A stretch of DNA of 64,000 nucleotides from Ornithobacterium rhinotracheale DSM 15997 (GTDB lineage Bacteria > Bacteroidota > Bacteroidia > Flavobacteriales > Weeksellaceae), in NCBI RefSeq assembly GCF_000265465.1, contig NC_018016.1, forward strand, positions 1 through 64,000. The letters run 5' to 3'. The notes under the pieces were generated by a model that was not told the origin of the DNA, searched no databases, and saw only the letters and a program-made list of their open reading frames with translations. The position numbers were made by a program, and so were the translations under genes. Numbering within the stretch: the first letter of the stretch is position 1; every line of letters begins with the position of its first letter. Below, piece by piece: positions 45,609 to 54,518 of this stretch.

Positions 45609-46562
45609 ATGGATTATTTACCCTTTGAGGAACCTATAAAAGACCTGCAAGAACAGTATGTAAAATGTGCGCTTGTAGGCGAACAGAGTGGTGTAGATGT
45701 AAAAGAATCTTGCCGACAAATTCAAGATAAAATCAATGCTAAAAAGAAAGAAATCTACGGAAATCTCACTTCTTGGCAAAAGGTGCAATTGTCTAGACAC
45801 CCAAACCGTCCGTATAGTTTGGATTTAATTTATGGCATTACCGATGATAATTTCATAGAATTGCACGGCGACAGAAGTTTTGCCGATGACAAAGCCATGG
45901 TGGGCGGATTTGGAAAAGTGGACGGGCAAACTGTGATGTTCATAGGGCAACAAAAAGGTAAAAACACCAAGGAACGCCAATATCGCCGTTTTGGAATGTC
46001 TAATCCAGATGGGTATCGCAAGGCATTGCGTTTGATGAGATTAGCAGAAAAATTCAACAAGCCGATTGTTACTTTCATTGATACTCCAGGAGCTTACCCA
46101 GGTTTGGAGGCAGAGGAGAGAGGGCAAGGGCAAGCCATTGCACTTAACATTTATGAAATGTTTAGAATCAAAGTTCCAATTATTTGTATCGTGATTGGCG
46201 AAGGGGCTAGTGGTGGCGCGCTTGGAATTGGCGTAGGAAATAAAGTTTTTATGCTTGAAAACACTTGGTATTCAGTAATTTCTCCAGAATCTTGTTCTTC
46301 AATCTTATGGAGAAGCTGGGATTATAAAGAAACCGCTGCCGAGGCTTTGAAACTTACGGCTCAAGATATGCTTGAACAAAAATTAATCGACGGTATCATC
46401 AAAGAACCACTTGGTGGTGCACATTACGATTACTATGAAACTTATGCTTTAATCAAAAAACAAATTTTGACTTCGTTGAAAGAATTATCTAAATATTCGG
46501 GCGAAGAATTGAGCAAAATGCGACAAGAGAAATTTTTGGCAATGGGCGTTTATCGTAGCTAA
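45609..46562 (+). CDS. accA: Acetyl-CoA carboxylase carboxyltransferase subunit alpha
   Basis: A 317-residue subunit that, with AccD, moves CO2 from biotin to acetyl-CoA in the first step of fatty acid synthesis. An N-terminal helical part has [12 protein letters not shown]. The crotonase-like domain has [16 protein letters not shown] near 134, [20 protein letters not shown] near 160 and [16 protein letters not shown] near 195, which forms the oxyanion site. The length and ending are usual. A strong terminator follows. Confidence 0.98.
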   Translation: MDYLPFEEPIKDLQEQYVKCALVGEQSGVDVKESCRQIQDKINAKKKEIYGNLTSWQKVQLSRHPNRPYSLDLIYGITDDNFIELHGDRSFADDKAMVGGFGKVDGQTVMFIGQQKGKNTKERQYRRFGMSNPDGYRKALRLMRLAEKFNKPIVTFIDTPGAYPGLEAEERGQGQAIALNIYEMFRIKVPIICIVIGEGASGGALGIGVGNKVFMLENTWYSVISPESCSSILWRSWDYKETAAEALKLTAQDMLEQKLIDGIIKEPLGGAHYDYYETYALIKKQILTSLKELSKYSGEELSKMRQEKFLAMGVYRS

Positions 46563-46629
46563 AAACAGATTTTCAAACAATTTGTTGATAATCGAAGAAT
46601 AACTTTGTTAATAAAAATAACGAATACTT

Positions 46630-46655
46630 AGCACCTTTATCAAGGTGCTTTTTTT
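46630..46655 (+). terminator. Terminator of accA
   Basis: Perfect 8-base stem AGCACCTT / AAGGTGCT with a 4-base loop and a run of seven T residues. It abuts the dnaB promoter. Confidence 0.88.
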
Positions 46656-46662
46656 ACTTTTG
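46655..46662 (+). promoter_or_regulatory. Probable promoter -7 box for dnaB
   Basis: TACTTTTG fits TAnnTTTG and begins at the last T of the accA terminator. It ends only 8 bases before the dnaB ATG, so the leader would be about 5 bases or less. No good -33 TTTG is seen. Confidence 0.45.
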
Positions 46663-46670
46663 CAGTTACA

Positions 46671-48266
46671 ATGGCAGAACAAAATTTAAATATAGCAAGC
46701 AGACCGAAAACTACTAAAAAATTTAATTCAAATGAATTGGGTGCCGCCAAAAAACCGCCCCAAGCCGTAGAATTAGAAGAAGCTGTGCTCGGTGCGATGA
46801 TGATTAGCAAAAAAGGGCTCAATGAGAGTATCGAGATCTTGGAAGAAGAGTTCTTTTATCGTCCGCAGCATCAGCATATTTTTGCTGCAATTTTCACTTT
46901 GTTTAATAATGCAGAGCCAATTGATATTTTCACCGTTTCGGAACAATTAAAGAAAGACGGAAAATTTGATAGTGTAGGAGGTGATTTGTATTTAATTTCA
47001 TTGACCGAAAAAATTACATCTTCCGCACACATAGAACACCATGCGCGTATTATTCAAGAAAAATATGTTCAGCGCAAATTGATTGAAATTTCTTCGCAAA
47101 TCATAGAAAACGCTTATGATGACACCGCAGATATTTTCAAACTTTTAGACCAAACAGAAACTGAGATTTTTAAAGTTACCGAAGGGGTTTTAAACTCAGA
47201 ATATAAAGATGCTAAATCGCTCGTAATGGAGGCGGTGGCACAAATTGAGAAGAGAAAAGGTCAGCAAGGGCTGAGTGGTGTGCCAACGGGCTTTAGAGAA
47301 GTAGATGAATTAACCTCGGGGCTAAACCCTTCAGATTTAATTATCTTGGCAGCTCGTCCAGGTATGGGAAAAACTGCATTTGTGCTTTCCATGGCGCGAA
47401 ACATGGCGGTGCAACATAAAGTGCCCGTGGCAGTATTCTCTTTAGAGATGCCTAGTGTTCAGTTGATTACGCGTTTGATTGTTGGCGAAACGGGGCTGGA
47501 TAATGATAAGATAAAAAAAGGAACTTTGTCTGCCGACGAGTGGAATCACCTATATGCTAAAGTAAAAACTTTAGAAAATGCACCTCTGTTTATTGATGAT
47601 ACACCAGGTTTAAATATTTTTGATTTAAGAGCTAAATGCCGCCGATTAGTTGCACAACATGATGTAAAAGTTGTGATTATCGACTACTTGCAGTTGATGA
47701 CGAGCAAAAACAGCACAGGCGGAAACCGTGAACAAGAGATTTCGACCATTTCGCGTGGTTTAAAGGCAATTGCCAAGGAATTAAATGTTCCCGTAATTGC
47801 ACTTTCTCAGCTTTCCCGTGAGGTAGAAAAACGTCCGAACAAGCGTCCTCAACTTTCGGATTTGCGTGAATCGGGAGCGATTGAGCAAGATGCCGATATC
47901 GTGTCATTTATCTATCGTCCAGAATATTACAAAATCGATACTTGGGACGACGAAGAGCAAACACCTTGTGCGGGGCAAGCGGAATTTATCGTAGCAAAAC
48001 ACCGTAATGGTGGTTTAAAGAATATTCGTTTGAAGTTTGTGGCACATCAAGCTAAATTCGAGGATTTAGTAGAAGATTCGTTCTCGGTGCCTATGGTATT
48101 TGAAAGTAAAATGAATTCGCCAGAAAGTCAAATGCCAGAGCTTCCTGTGAGCGATCCGAAGGATTCGTTTGGGCTAGATGATAATTATGATACGCCACCA
48201 TCAAGTGATGGAGCCGATGGCTTTTCCCAAGGTCCAGATTACGATACAACTAATTTGCCTTTTTAA
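46671..48266 (+). CDS. dnaB: Replicative DNA helicase DnaB
   Basis: Hexameric helicase at the replication fork, 531 residues. The N-terminal primase-interaction domain covers about 30-130, with LEEAVLGAMM near 34. The RecA-like domain has Walker A RPGMGKTA at 229-236, Walker B VVIIDYLQLM near 333, and the arginine-finger region HRNGG near 445. The C-terminal tail (about 480-531) is acidic and Pro/Ser/Asp-rich. No intein interrupts the P-loop. An alternative start would be hard to place because the first conserved residues lie about 30 codons in. Confidence 0.98.
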   Translation: MAEQNLNIASRPKTTKKFNSNELGAAKKPPQAVELEEAVLGAMMISKKGLNESIEILEEEFFYRPQHQHIFAAIFTLFNNAEPIDIFTVSEQLKKDGKFDSVGGDLYLISLTEKITSSAHIEHHARIIQEKYVQRKLIEISSQIIENAYDDTADIFKLLDQTETEIFKVTEGVLNSEYKDAKSLVMEAVAQIEKRKGQQGLSGVPTGFREVDELTSGLNPSDLIILAARPGMGKTAFVLSMARNMAVQHKVPVAVFSLEMPSVQLITRLIVGETGLDNDKIKKGTLSADEWNHLYAKVKTLENAPLFIDDTPGLNIFDLRAKCRRLVAQHDVKVVIIDYLQLMTSKNSTGGNREQEISTISRGLKAIAKELNVPVIALSQLSREVEKRPNKRPQLSDLRESGAIEQDADIVSFIYRPEYYKIDTWDDEEQTPCAGQAEFIVAKHRNGGLKNIRLKFVAHQAKFEDLVEDSFSVPMVFESKMNSPESQMPELPVSDPKDSFGLDDNYDTPPSSDGADGFSQGPDYDTTNLPF

Positions 48267-48285
48267 ATTAATTTATTATGAATAC

Positions 48286-48318
48286 AAAATCGCAAAGAAT
48301 TGTGTTCTTTGCGATTTT
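48286..48318 (+). terminator. Terminator of dnaB
   Basis: Perfect 14-base stem AAAATCGCAAAGAA / TTCTTTGCGATTTT with a 5-base loop, 20 bases after the stop. Confidence 0.85.
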
Positions 48319-48341
48319 CTTATACTAGAAACTTTGTTCAA

Positions 48342-48767
48342 ATGAGAAACAATTAAAGGCTTTATTGTTGTTCGTCTAATGGTTTAGGTAGTAATTGGAC
48401 TGTCTTTGAGGGAGATAGGATAGAAGATAGAATAATTGTCTATTGCACAGGATATAGCTTAGGCTCTTGCAAAGGGGGAATATATGTTGTGCCAACTTTT
48501 GAAAATCATTATGATGAAAAAGGGAATTACGCTGAATATGTTGAATCTGTAAAATCTAATAATGATTGGATAATTGCCAAAACAATACGAATAAAAGATA
48601 ATAAAGAAAACTACTGGATAATCAGAAAAGATTTCTCCTTAGAAAATGTTGATTGTAATAAAATAAATTGCGACAGCATTATTCAATCCCATGTTATCGG
48701 CTCATTAGATTATCGTGAATTTTTAATGAAGGCAAAAGAATTAGGGATTAGTTTAAAGTTAGAATAA
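48342..48767 (+). pseudogene. Broken lipoprotein gene with frameshifted signal peptide
   Basis: A frame runs from 48357 to 48767 without any ATG, GTG or TTG before 48489. It encodes CSSNGLGSNWTVFEGDRIE...IVYCTGYSLGSCKGGIYVVPTF and then the 92-residue part that can begin at the GTG. The first residues look like the Cys of a lipoprotein. The start ATG at 48342 gives M-R-N-N-stop in that frame. A shifted frame from the same place gives KQLKALLLFV, which looks like a signal peptide. At least two shifts are needed to join the pieces. The remnant resembles uncharacterised flavobacterial lipoproteins. It may be dead, or a shortened cytosolic product may start at 48489. Confidence 0.6.
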
Positions 48768-48807
48768 TAAAATCCCTAAATCTAAATTAAGATATTTAAT
48801 AAAAAAC

Positions 48808-48840
48808 AAAACCCCGTTGTGATTCACACAACGGGGTTTT
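48808..48840. terminator. Bidirectional terminator between the broken lipoprotein gene and lepB
   Basis: Perfect 14-base stem AAAACCCCGTTGTG / CACAACGGGGTTTT with a 5-base loop, 15 bases beyond the lepB stop. T or A runs flank both sides. Confidence 0.88.
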
Positions 48841-48855
48841 TATTTTTTGATGAGA

Positions 48856-50397
48856 TTATTTCTTTTTATCTTTCTTTTTTCTAAAGATTAAATCCCAGCC
48901 AAAGAATAAGGCTAAAATTAATCCGCCTATCCAGAGATAGCTGGTTTTATTCGGTTCATCGTTGTTTGGAATGGTAAACCAACGCTCTAAACGCCAGCCG
49001 TCTTTTGGCTCAAAATGTGCAATTTGGTTGAAGTTTGCCCAAGTAAAAAATGGTTTTCCGATGATGTGTGTTTCTGGAACAAAACCAAAGAAACGAGAAT
49101 CAAACGAGTTATCGCGGTTATCGCCCATCATAAAATAATAATCCTGTGTAAAGGTATATTTTGTTGCAGGTTTGCCATCAATTGTAAGTTGATTGCCTTG
49201 CATTTTGATGTTTTTACCTTCGTAATTTTTAATCACATCGATGTAATTTCCAAGATTTTCAAGGTTTAGCTCAATGGTCATCCCTTTTTTAGGCACTTGA
49301 AGGGGACCATACCAGTCGCGGTTCCAAGGAGCTCCTTTTGGAAAAACAGCAGGATCCGCTTGCCCTTTAGGTAAAATCTCTTTCTCAATGCTTATGACAT
49401 TTGGATTGTTTTTCAATTGCTGATACATTTCTTGATCTAAACCAAAGAAATGATACGCAAAACCACCTTGTACTTGCGATACAGTATAGTCAGCCTGATT
49501 TTGCAAAGCCGTAGGGTCATAGCTCAATTGGTCTAGCTGATCTTTTAATAATTTAGGACTAAATTGCGTTTTAGAAATCACATTGTACGCATATTGAACT
49601 TTAGCATCTTTTTTCGGTACAAATTTTTGATTGTTTACAAACAATTCAGAAGCTTTGATTTCAATGATATCTCCAGGTTCTCCCACGCATCGTTTTACAT
49701 AGCTATCTTTTCTGTCAATTGGAGAAAATACCGAATCAATCGGGAAATTGAAAACAACAATATCGTTCTTTTTTACTTTTTGCCATCCTGGGATTCTTTC
49801 GTATGGCAATTGCAGTTTCTCCACAAACAAGTTTCTTGAAAACAAATCGGCAAACGGCACCGCCACGGGCGTAATCGGCAAGCGAGTTCCGTAGACATTC
49901 TTACTCACAAAAAGCGCATCGCCAATTTTTATAGTACTTTCCATGGAGCCCGTAGGCACAATCATAGGTTGCACAAAATAGGTGTGAATGGTAGTGGCTA
50001 AAATTACCGCAAAAAGCAATGCAGAAATCACGGTTTCTTTGCGTTTTTCTGGCCCTGTGTAGGCAGGTTTTTCTACATAATTTAAATAATAAATGTAAAA
50101 TCCAAGTGTTACAATTACCAAAAGCCCATCTACAAAACTTCTTTTGCCAAAAGAACAAATAAAATCTACCCACAAAATCATAATCATAATAGGAGAGATA
50201 ATCGGTAGAAAAAGAAGAATTACCCACCATTTTGGGCGTTTGATGATGTCTAAAAGTACAATCGCATTGTAAACGGGAACAGCGGCTTCCCATGCCTTTC
50301 TTCCTGCATTTTGATAAAGTTTCCAAGTGCCCAGAAAGTGAATGATTTGCACTACGATAAAAAAGATGAACCAGCCGGTCCAAGTACTAATCCACAT
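48856..50397 (-). CDS. lepB: Signal peptidase I, long flavobacterial form
   Basis: A 513-residue membrane protease that cleaves Sec and Tat signal peptides. The N-terminus has four or so hydrophobic segments (about 5-22, 58-80, 88-105, 122-142), more than the one or two of proteobacterial LepB. The catalytic Ser is Ser151 in VPTGSMESTI and the general base is Lys235 in YVKRCVGEPGD. The GDNRDNSFDSRFFG box follows only after about 190 residues, so there is a large insertion in the periplasmic domain. A last hydrophobic segment and a Lys-rich tail close the protein. It is the last gene of the parA-led operon. Confidence 0.95.
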   Translation of the reverse strand: MWISTWTGWFIFFIVVQIIHFLGTWKLYQNAGRKAWEAAVPVYNAIVLLDIIKRPKWWVILLFLPIISPIMIMILWVDFICSFGKRSFVDGLLVIVTLGFYIYYLNYVEKPAYTGPEKRKETVISALLFAVILATTIHTYFVQPMIVPTGSMESTIKIGDALFVSKNVYGTRLPITPVAVPFADLFSRNLFVEKLQLPYERIPGWQKVKKNDIVVFNFPIDSVFSPIDRKDSYVKRCVGEPGDIIEIKASELFVNNQKFVPKKDAKVQYAYNVISKTQFSPKLLKDQLDQLSYDPTALQNQADYTVSQVQGGFAYHFFGLDQEMYQQLKNNPNVISIEKEILPKGQADPAVFPKGAPWNRDWYGPLQVPKKGMTIELNLENLGNYIDVIKNYEGKNIKMQGNQLTIDGKPATKYTFTQDYYFMMGDNRDNSFDSRFFGFVPETHIIGKPFFTWANFNQIAHFEPKDGWRLERWFTIPNNDEPNKTSYLWIGGLILALFFGWDLIFRKKKDKKK

Positions 50398-50457
50398 AAT
50401 AATTTGGTTTATAAAATAGTTCTCAAAAGTAATAAATTATTTTGAATAAATTTTAAT

Positions 50458-51135
50458 CTACCCTATTTTCACAAATGAAATAAAACTTAAAATGAACCAT
50501 AAGACTAGTCCTAAATAAAAAAATAGCTTAAAATTGATTTTTTCTCGGTAGCGCAACCAGCTTGTAGAGAGTAATAAGAATAAAAGAACAAGGCTAATCC
50601 AAAAAGAATCATAATTTATAATGTTCTTATTTAAATAAGTATTTTTAATCAATTCAGGCAACCAAGCTAAAAAATAAGCAAAAGCAAAAATACCATAATC
50701 TTTTTTTCTCTTAATGACTGAAAATGAAGAATATTTTATCGCAAAATGCAATAAAATGGAATAGAAAACAAGCCATAAAATATTGTAGATGAAAACTGCA
50801 ATATTTGGCTTAATTAGGCTTAAAAATGAATTGTTTTCATCTATGTATTGAATGCTATTGATGAAAGAATGGAAAAATAGAAAAAGCAATATTTCTATAA
50901 AACTTAAAATATTTAAAGTAATTAAAAAATTACTCCAAAATTCGGATTTCAATTTGTCTACAAAAAAGGAGGCAACGGTAGCACCTGAAACGCCAATCAT
51001 CAAAAGAATTTTAAAATTTACAAATTCAAGGTTATAAAATCCCTTAACTAAGTAAATGATTTCAATAGCAAGCGTGAGAATTGCAACAATTAGAATTACA
51101 ATGTTGAAAATTTTGTTTTTGTAGACTTGAAACAT
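50458..51135 (-). CDS. Uncharacterised polytopic membrane protein
   Basis: A 225-residue protein that I do not recognise. It has about seven hydrophobic segments (around 10-30, 42-58, 68-90, 110-135, 150-165, 178-195 and 203-222). Phe, Ile, Leu and Lys are very frequent and the AT content is higher than in its neighbours. There is no signal peptide motif. It sits 13 bases after dapB and 60 bases before lepB in the same direction, so it is probably part of the operon. It looks like a later insertion between two genes that are often adjacent. Confidence 0.65.
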   Translation of the reverse strand: MFQVYKNKIFNIVILIVAILTLAIEIIYLVKGFYNLEFVNFKILLMIGVSGATVASFFVDKLKSEFWSNFLITLNILSFIEILLFLFFHSFINSIQYIDENNSFLSLIKPNIAVFIYNILWLVFYSILLHFAIKYSSFSVIKRKKDYGIFAFAYFLAWLPELIKNTYLNKNIINYDSFWISLVLLFLLLSTSWLRYREKINFKLFFYLGLVLWFILSFISFVKIG

Positions 51136-51148
51136 GATGTGTGAGTTT

Positions 51149-51856
51149 TTAAATTCCTAAAACATCTTTCATCGTAAAAATTCCTTTTTTATCATAAATA
51201 TATTCTGCTGCTTTTATAGCTCCCAACGCAAAACCATCTCTTGAATTAGCTGTATGTTTTAGCTCAATAGAATCTATGTCTGAAAAATATTCTACAATGT
51301 GTGTTCCAGGTACTTCTGGTTCGCGCAAAGCATAAATCGGAATGTCTTTTTTGCCTTCTTTTTTGTCCAAAGACCAATGCTCAAAACCTGTTTTTTGCAT
51401 AATTTTTTCGGCGATGGTAATTGCGGTTCCGCTTGGTGCATCTTTCTTTTGCGTATGGTGAATTTCTGTAAGTTTTAAATCATACAAATCTTGATCTTTC
51501 ATCAGTTGAGCCGTTTGCTGCACGATTTCAAAAAATAGATTCACGCCCAAGCTAAAATTAGAGGCATAAAGAAAAGAACCATTGTATTGCGTAACTTTTT
51601 GCTCGATTTGGTCAAGTTTCCCAAGCCAACCTGTTGTGCCACATACCGTAGGGATATTGCTACCGAGCAAAACATTTAAATTCTCAAAAGCAGCATCTGG
51701 ATGCGAAAACTCAATAGCCACATCAATGTTGTGATCTCTCAACTCTGAGTGTGTGGGCGTTTTGTCGAAAATTACGGCAATTTTGTGCCCTTTTTCTTTG
51801 GCTAAACGCTCAATTGTTTTCCCCATTTTTCCGTATCCTACAATGGCTATATTCAT
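51149..51856 (-). CDS. dapB: 4-hydroxy-tetrahydrodipicolinate reductase
   Basis: NAD(P)H-dependent reductase of 235 residues in the lysine and diaminopimelate pathway, needed for peptidoglycan. The N-terminal Rossmann fold has VGYGKMGKTIE. The substrate domain has TEIHHTQKKDAPSGTAITIAE near residue 130, including the His-His and Lys that bind the substrate. The ending GIFTMKDVLGI is typical. Seven bases separate it from the DUF5683 gene upstream. Confidence 0.97.
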   Translation of the reverse strand: MNIAIVGYGKMGKTIERLAKEKGHKIAVIFDKTPTHSELRDHNIDVAIEFSHPDAAFENLNVLLGSNIPTVCGTTGWLGKLDQIEQKVTQYNGSFLYASNFSLGVNLFFEIVQQTAQLMKDQDLYDLKLTEIHHTQKKDAPSGTAITIAEKIMQKTGFEHWSLDKKEGKKDIPIYALREPEVPGTHIVEYFSDIDSIELKHTANSRDGFALGAIKAAEYIYDKKGIFTMKDVLGI

Positions 51857-51863
51857 AATTTCT

Positions 51864-52433
51864 TTATTTTATTGTAAAACTTAAAGCAAGTCCAGGTTTT
51901 AGCTCGTTGGTAGCTGGACTATAAATAGTTACAGGTTTTATTTTTAAATCTTTGTCTTTTCTTACTTCGTATAGGTGCGCATCCACGGTCGCGTCTAAGA
52001 TGTTCACCGCATATGCCACAATAGTAAGCGCAATGGCATAATCCCGATTTCGTTTTTGGTAATCTTGCGCTTGAGCAAGTACTTCTTTGGTATAAATGCC
52101 GTGGTATCTATTTGGCTTTCCATTGATTTCTGCAATAAAAGCATCTCGGTATTCATCATACTTTTTCTGGTACCAAAGCGTAATTCCTACTCCTGTGCCA
52201 ATCATTCCCCAAACAATCGGGGCTTTCCAATAGCGTTTGTTGTAAATCTGCCCTAATCCTGGCAAAACGGCTGAATAAAGAGCCGCTTTCATAGGATTTT
52301 TTTGGTAGACTTGAACGCTGTCTAGTGGCTGAGATATATAAATAGAATCCTTTGAAATTTCTTTATTTTCAATGAATTGAGCAAAAACCGAAAACATAAG
52401 AAAAAAGCCGAGTATGCTAAATTTTATTTTCAT
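51864..52433 (-). CDS. DUF5683 domain membrane protein
   Basis: A 189-residue exported or membrane protein. A Sec-like N-terminal segment ends near FAQF. The DUF5683 region has NPMKAALYSAVLPGLGQIYNKRYWKAPIVWG (about 48-78), with a hydrophobic stretch, then a second segment DYAIALTIVAYAVNILDATVDAHL near 130-153. The function is unknown. The gene is conserved between parB and dapB in many flavobacteria, and here it overlaps parB by four bases. That hints at a link to chromosome partition or wall growth, but this is only inferred from position. Confidence 0.85.
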   Translation of the reverse strand: MKIKFSILGFFLMFSVFAQFIENKEISKDSIYISQPLDSVQVYQKNPMKAALYSAVLPGLGQIYNKRYWKAPIVWGMIGTGVGITLWYQKKYDEYRDAFIAEINGKPNRYHGIYTKEVLAQAQDYQKRNRDYAIALTIVAYAVNILDATVDAHLYEVRKDKDLKIKPVTIYSPATNELKPGLALSFTIK

Positions 52434-53317
52434 TGAAGCAGATCTTTTAGTCGTTGGAAATCGGCATCAGACGAGAAGTTTAAAATAATTTTCCCCTTTC
52501 CTTTATTATTTCGTTTGATTTCCACTTTTGTGCCCCATTTTTGGCTCCAGTCGTTCTGTGTTTTCTTAAAATCATTTGGCAAAGTGCTTTTTTCTTTAGG
52601 AGCTTCTGCCGAATCATTGTTTTTCAAACTCTTCACTAATTGCTCTGTTTGGCGCACAGATAATGCTTTTGCAATGATTTTTTCGTAGACTTCAAGTTGC
52701 TCCTCGGGTGATTCAATCCCAATAAGTGCCTTTCCGTGCCCCATAGAAATCATGCCATCTCGGATTCCTGTCTGGATAATTGGGTCTAGTTTCAATAAAC
52801 GAAGATAATTGGTAATGGTAGAGCGGTTTTTCCCCACTCGTTTACTCATTTCCTCTTGAGTAAGGTTTATTTCATCAATTAAGCGTTGAAAACTCAAAGC
52901 CACTTCAATGGCATCTAAATCCTCTCGCTGAATGTTTTCTACCAAAGCCATTTCGAGCATCACTGCATCATCTGCCAAGCGCACAAAGGCTGGAATGCTC
53001 TCTAAACCTGCCAATTGCGAAGCACGATAGCGTCTTTCTCCTGAGATTAATTCAAATTTATCACCATTTTTTCTTACGGTAATGGGTTGAATTATCCCGA
53101 TTTCTCTAATGGATTGTGCTAATTCTTCTAGTGCTGTTTCGTCGAAATAAGTTCTTGGCTGATTGGCATAGGGAACGATTTTATCTATGGCGATTTCTAC
53201 AATATTTCCCACCAAATCTTTAGCTCCCGCATCATTGGCTGAGTTCACATTTTCATCTTGTGCCACCAATAAACTTGAAAGCCCACGCCCTAATGCTCTT
53301 TTCTTTTCTTTAGCCAT
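52430..53317 (-). CDS. parB: Chromosome-partitioning protein ParB
   Basis: A 295-residue CTP-dependent parS-binding clamp. The N-terminal ParB/Spo0J domain has the motif LISGERRYRASQLAG near residue 92 (CTP site), and VENIQREDLDAIEVALSFQRLI with a helix-turn-helix that includes KRVGKNRSTITNYLRLLKL near 165. The C-terminal dimerisation region contains GKGKIILNFSSDADFQRLKDLL. It is 20 bases after parA. I did not find a convincing parS site in the window. Confidence 0.97.
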   Translation of the reverse strand: MAKEKKRALGRGLSSLLVAQDENVNSANDAGAKDLVGNIVEIAIDKIVPYANQPRTYFDETALEELAQSIREIGIIQPITVRKNGDKFELISGERRYRASQLAGLESIPAFVRLADDAVMLEMALVENIQREDLDAIEVALSFQRLIDEINLTQEEMSKRVGKNRSTITNYLRLLKLDPIIQTGIRDGMISMGHGKALIGIESPEEQLEVYEKIIAKALSVRQTEQLVKSLKNNDSAEAPKEKSTLPNDFKKTQNDWSQKWGTKVEIKRNNKGKGKIILNFSSDADFQRLKDLLQ

Positions 53318-53337
53318 AGTATAAATTGTAAAATCAA

Positions 53338-54111
53338 TTAAATTTTATCGTTGTTATTTTTCAAAAATTCATGTGCAAGGTGCAAATAATTTTCTGCACC
53401 ACGGCTTGCCGCGTCATATTTTATGATAGATTCACCAAAACTTGGTGCTTCGCTCACACGCACATTTCGCTGAATAATGGTTTCAAAAACCATATTTGGG
53501 AAGTGGCTCCTTACTTCTTCTACCACTTGGTTGGATAGTCTAAGTCTCGCATCGTACATAGTGAGCAAAAGCCCTTCGATATCGAGCGAAGGATTGTGAT
53601 ACTGTTGCACACGCTTGATGGTATTGAGCAATTTGCCCAAACCTTCCAATGCAAAATATTCGCACTGGATTGGGATAATTACAGAATCTGCCGCAGTAAG
53701 GGCGTTTAAAGTAATAAGCCCAAGCGATGGTGCACAATCTATAAAAATGTAATCGTATTCGTCTTTGATAGGAGCCAAAGCCTTTTGCAACATAAATTCA
53801 CGCTCTTCTGTATCTACCAATTCGATTTCGGCAGCCACTAAATCCACATGCGCAGGGATTAAATCCAAATTCGGAGAATCTGTTTTTACAATTGCATCTT
53901 TGGCAGAAACCTCATGTTCAAGCACTTCATAAGTTCCCTTTTCAACATTTTCTATATCAATGCCCAAGCCCGACGAAGCGTTGGCTTGCGGATCTGCATC
54001 GATGAGAAGTGTCTTTTTTTCTAAAATTCCTACCGCTGCCGATAGATTAATGGCTGTGGTGGTTTTTCCTACACCGCCTTTTTGGTTTGCAATTGCTATA
54101 ATTTTACCCAT
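53338..54111 (-). CDS. parA: Chromosome-partitioning ATPase ParA (Soj)
   Basis: A 257-residue Walker-type ATPase that moves ParB-parS complexes over the nucleoid. The deviant Walker A is KGGVGKTT at residues 11-18. Walker A' lies in LLIDADPQANASSGL near 37-50 and Walker B in YIFIDCAPSLGLITLNAL near 120. There is no N-terminal DNA-binding extension, which marks the short chromosomal type. It heads the leftward operon parA-parB-DUF5683-dapB-membrane protein-lepB. Confidence 0.97.
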   Translation of the reverse strand: MGKIIAIANQKGGVGKTTTAINLSAAVGILEKKTLLIDADPQANASSGLGIDIENVEKGTYEVLEHEVSAKDAIVKTDSPNLDLIPAHVDLVAAEIELVDTEEREFMLQKALAPIKDEYDYIFIDCAPSLGLITLNALTAADSVIIPIQCEYFALEGLGKLLNTIKRVQQYHNPSLDIEGLLLTMYDARLRLSNQVVEEVRSHFPNMVFETIIQRNVRVSEAPSFGESIIKYDAASRGAENYLHLAHEFLKNNNDKI

Positions 54112-54518
54112 TAATTTCTGAATATTATTTAGAAATGTAAAAATACTATATTTATCAATGTTTATAGCAAAAACTGCACATTTTTTTTCAACAATTGGAG
54201 TATTTCGCTTATTTATAGTAAATTAAAGTTTAATTCTTGATTTTAAAAGTTTAAATATTTAATTTTGAGAACTATAAAAAAGATTATGAGCGTAGAAATT
54301 TACAGTTGGTTTTTAAAAACCCCGATTTTTATTTCGGTGCCATTTTTCTTTGTATTTCCTTATTTTTTGAATAAAGGAATTAAATTTTCCACACCAAATA
54401 GATTCATTCGATTTATGATTTTGGTTTTTATTTTTATTGATAAATTTCATTTAAATAATTCTTAAAAGTATCAAAAAAAACAGTAGCTTTATGGCTGAAA
54501 TTATTAAACAATAAAAAA
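54112..54518. other. AT-rich intergenic region upstream of parA
   Basis: About 400 bases between the divergent parA and the small secreted-protein gene. Apart from one doubtful short frame (54286-54465) I see no gene, RNA or clear promoter. The sequence is strongly AT-rich. Confidence 0.5.
54286..54465 (+). CDS. Doubtful short hydrophobic protein
   Basis: From the ATG a 59-residue frame encodes MSVEIYSWFLKTPIF, then a hydrophobic stretch (FISVPFFFVFPYFL) and a second one near the end. There is no recognised family, no visible ribosome-binding or promoter signal, and the AT bias makes Phe/Ile-rich frames likely by chance. It could be a remnant of a larger membrane protein. Confidence 0.25.
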   Translation: MSVEIYSWFLKTPIFISVPFFFVFPYFLNKGIKFSTPNRFIRFMILVFIFIDKFHLNNS

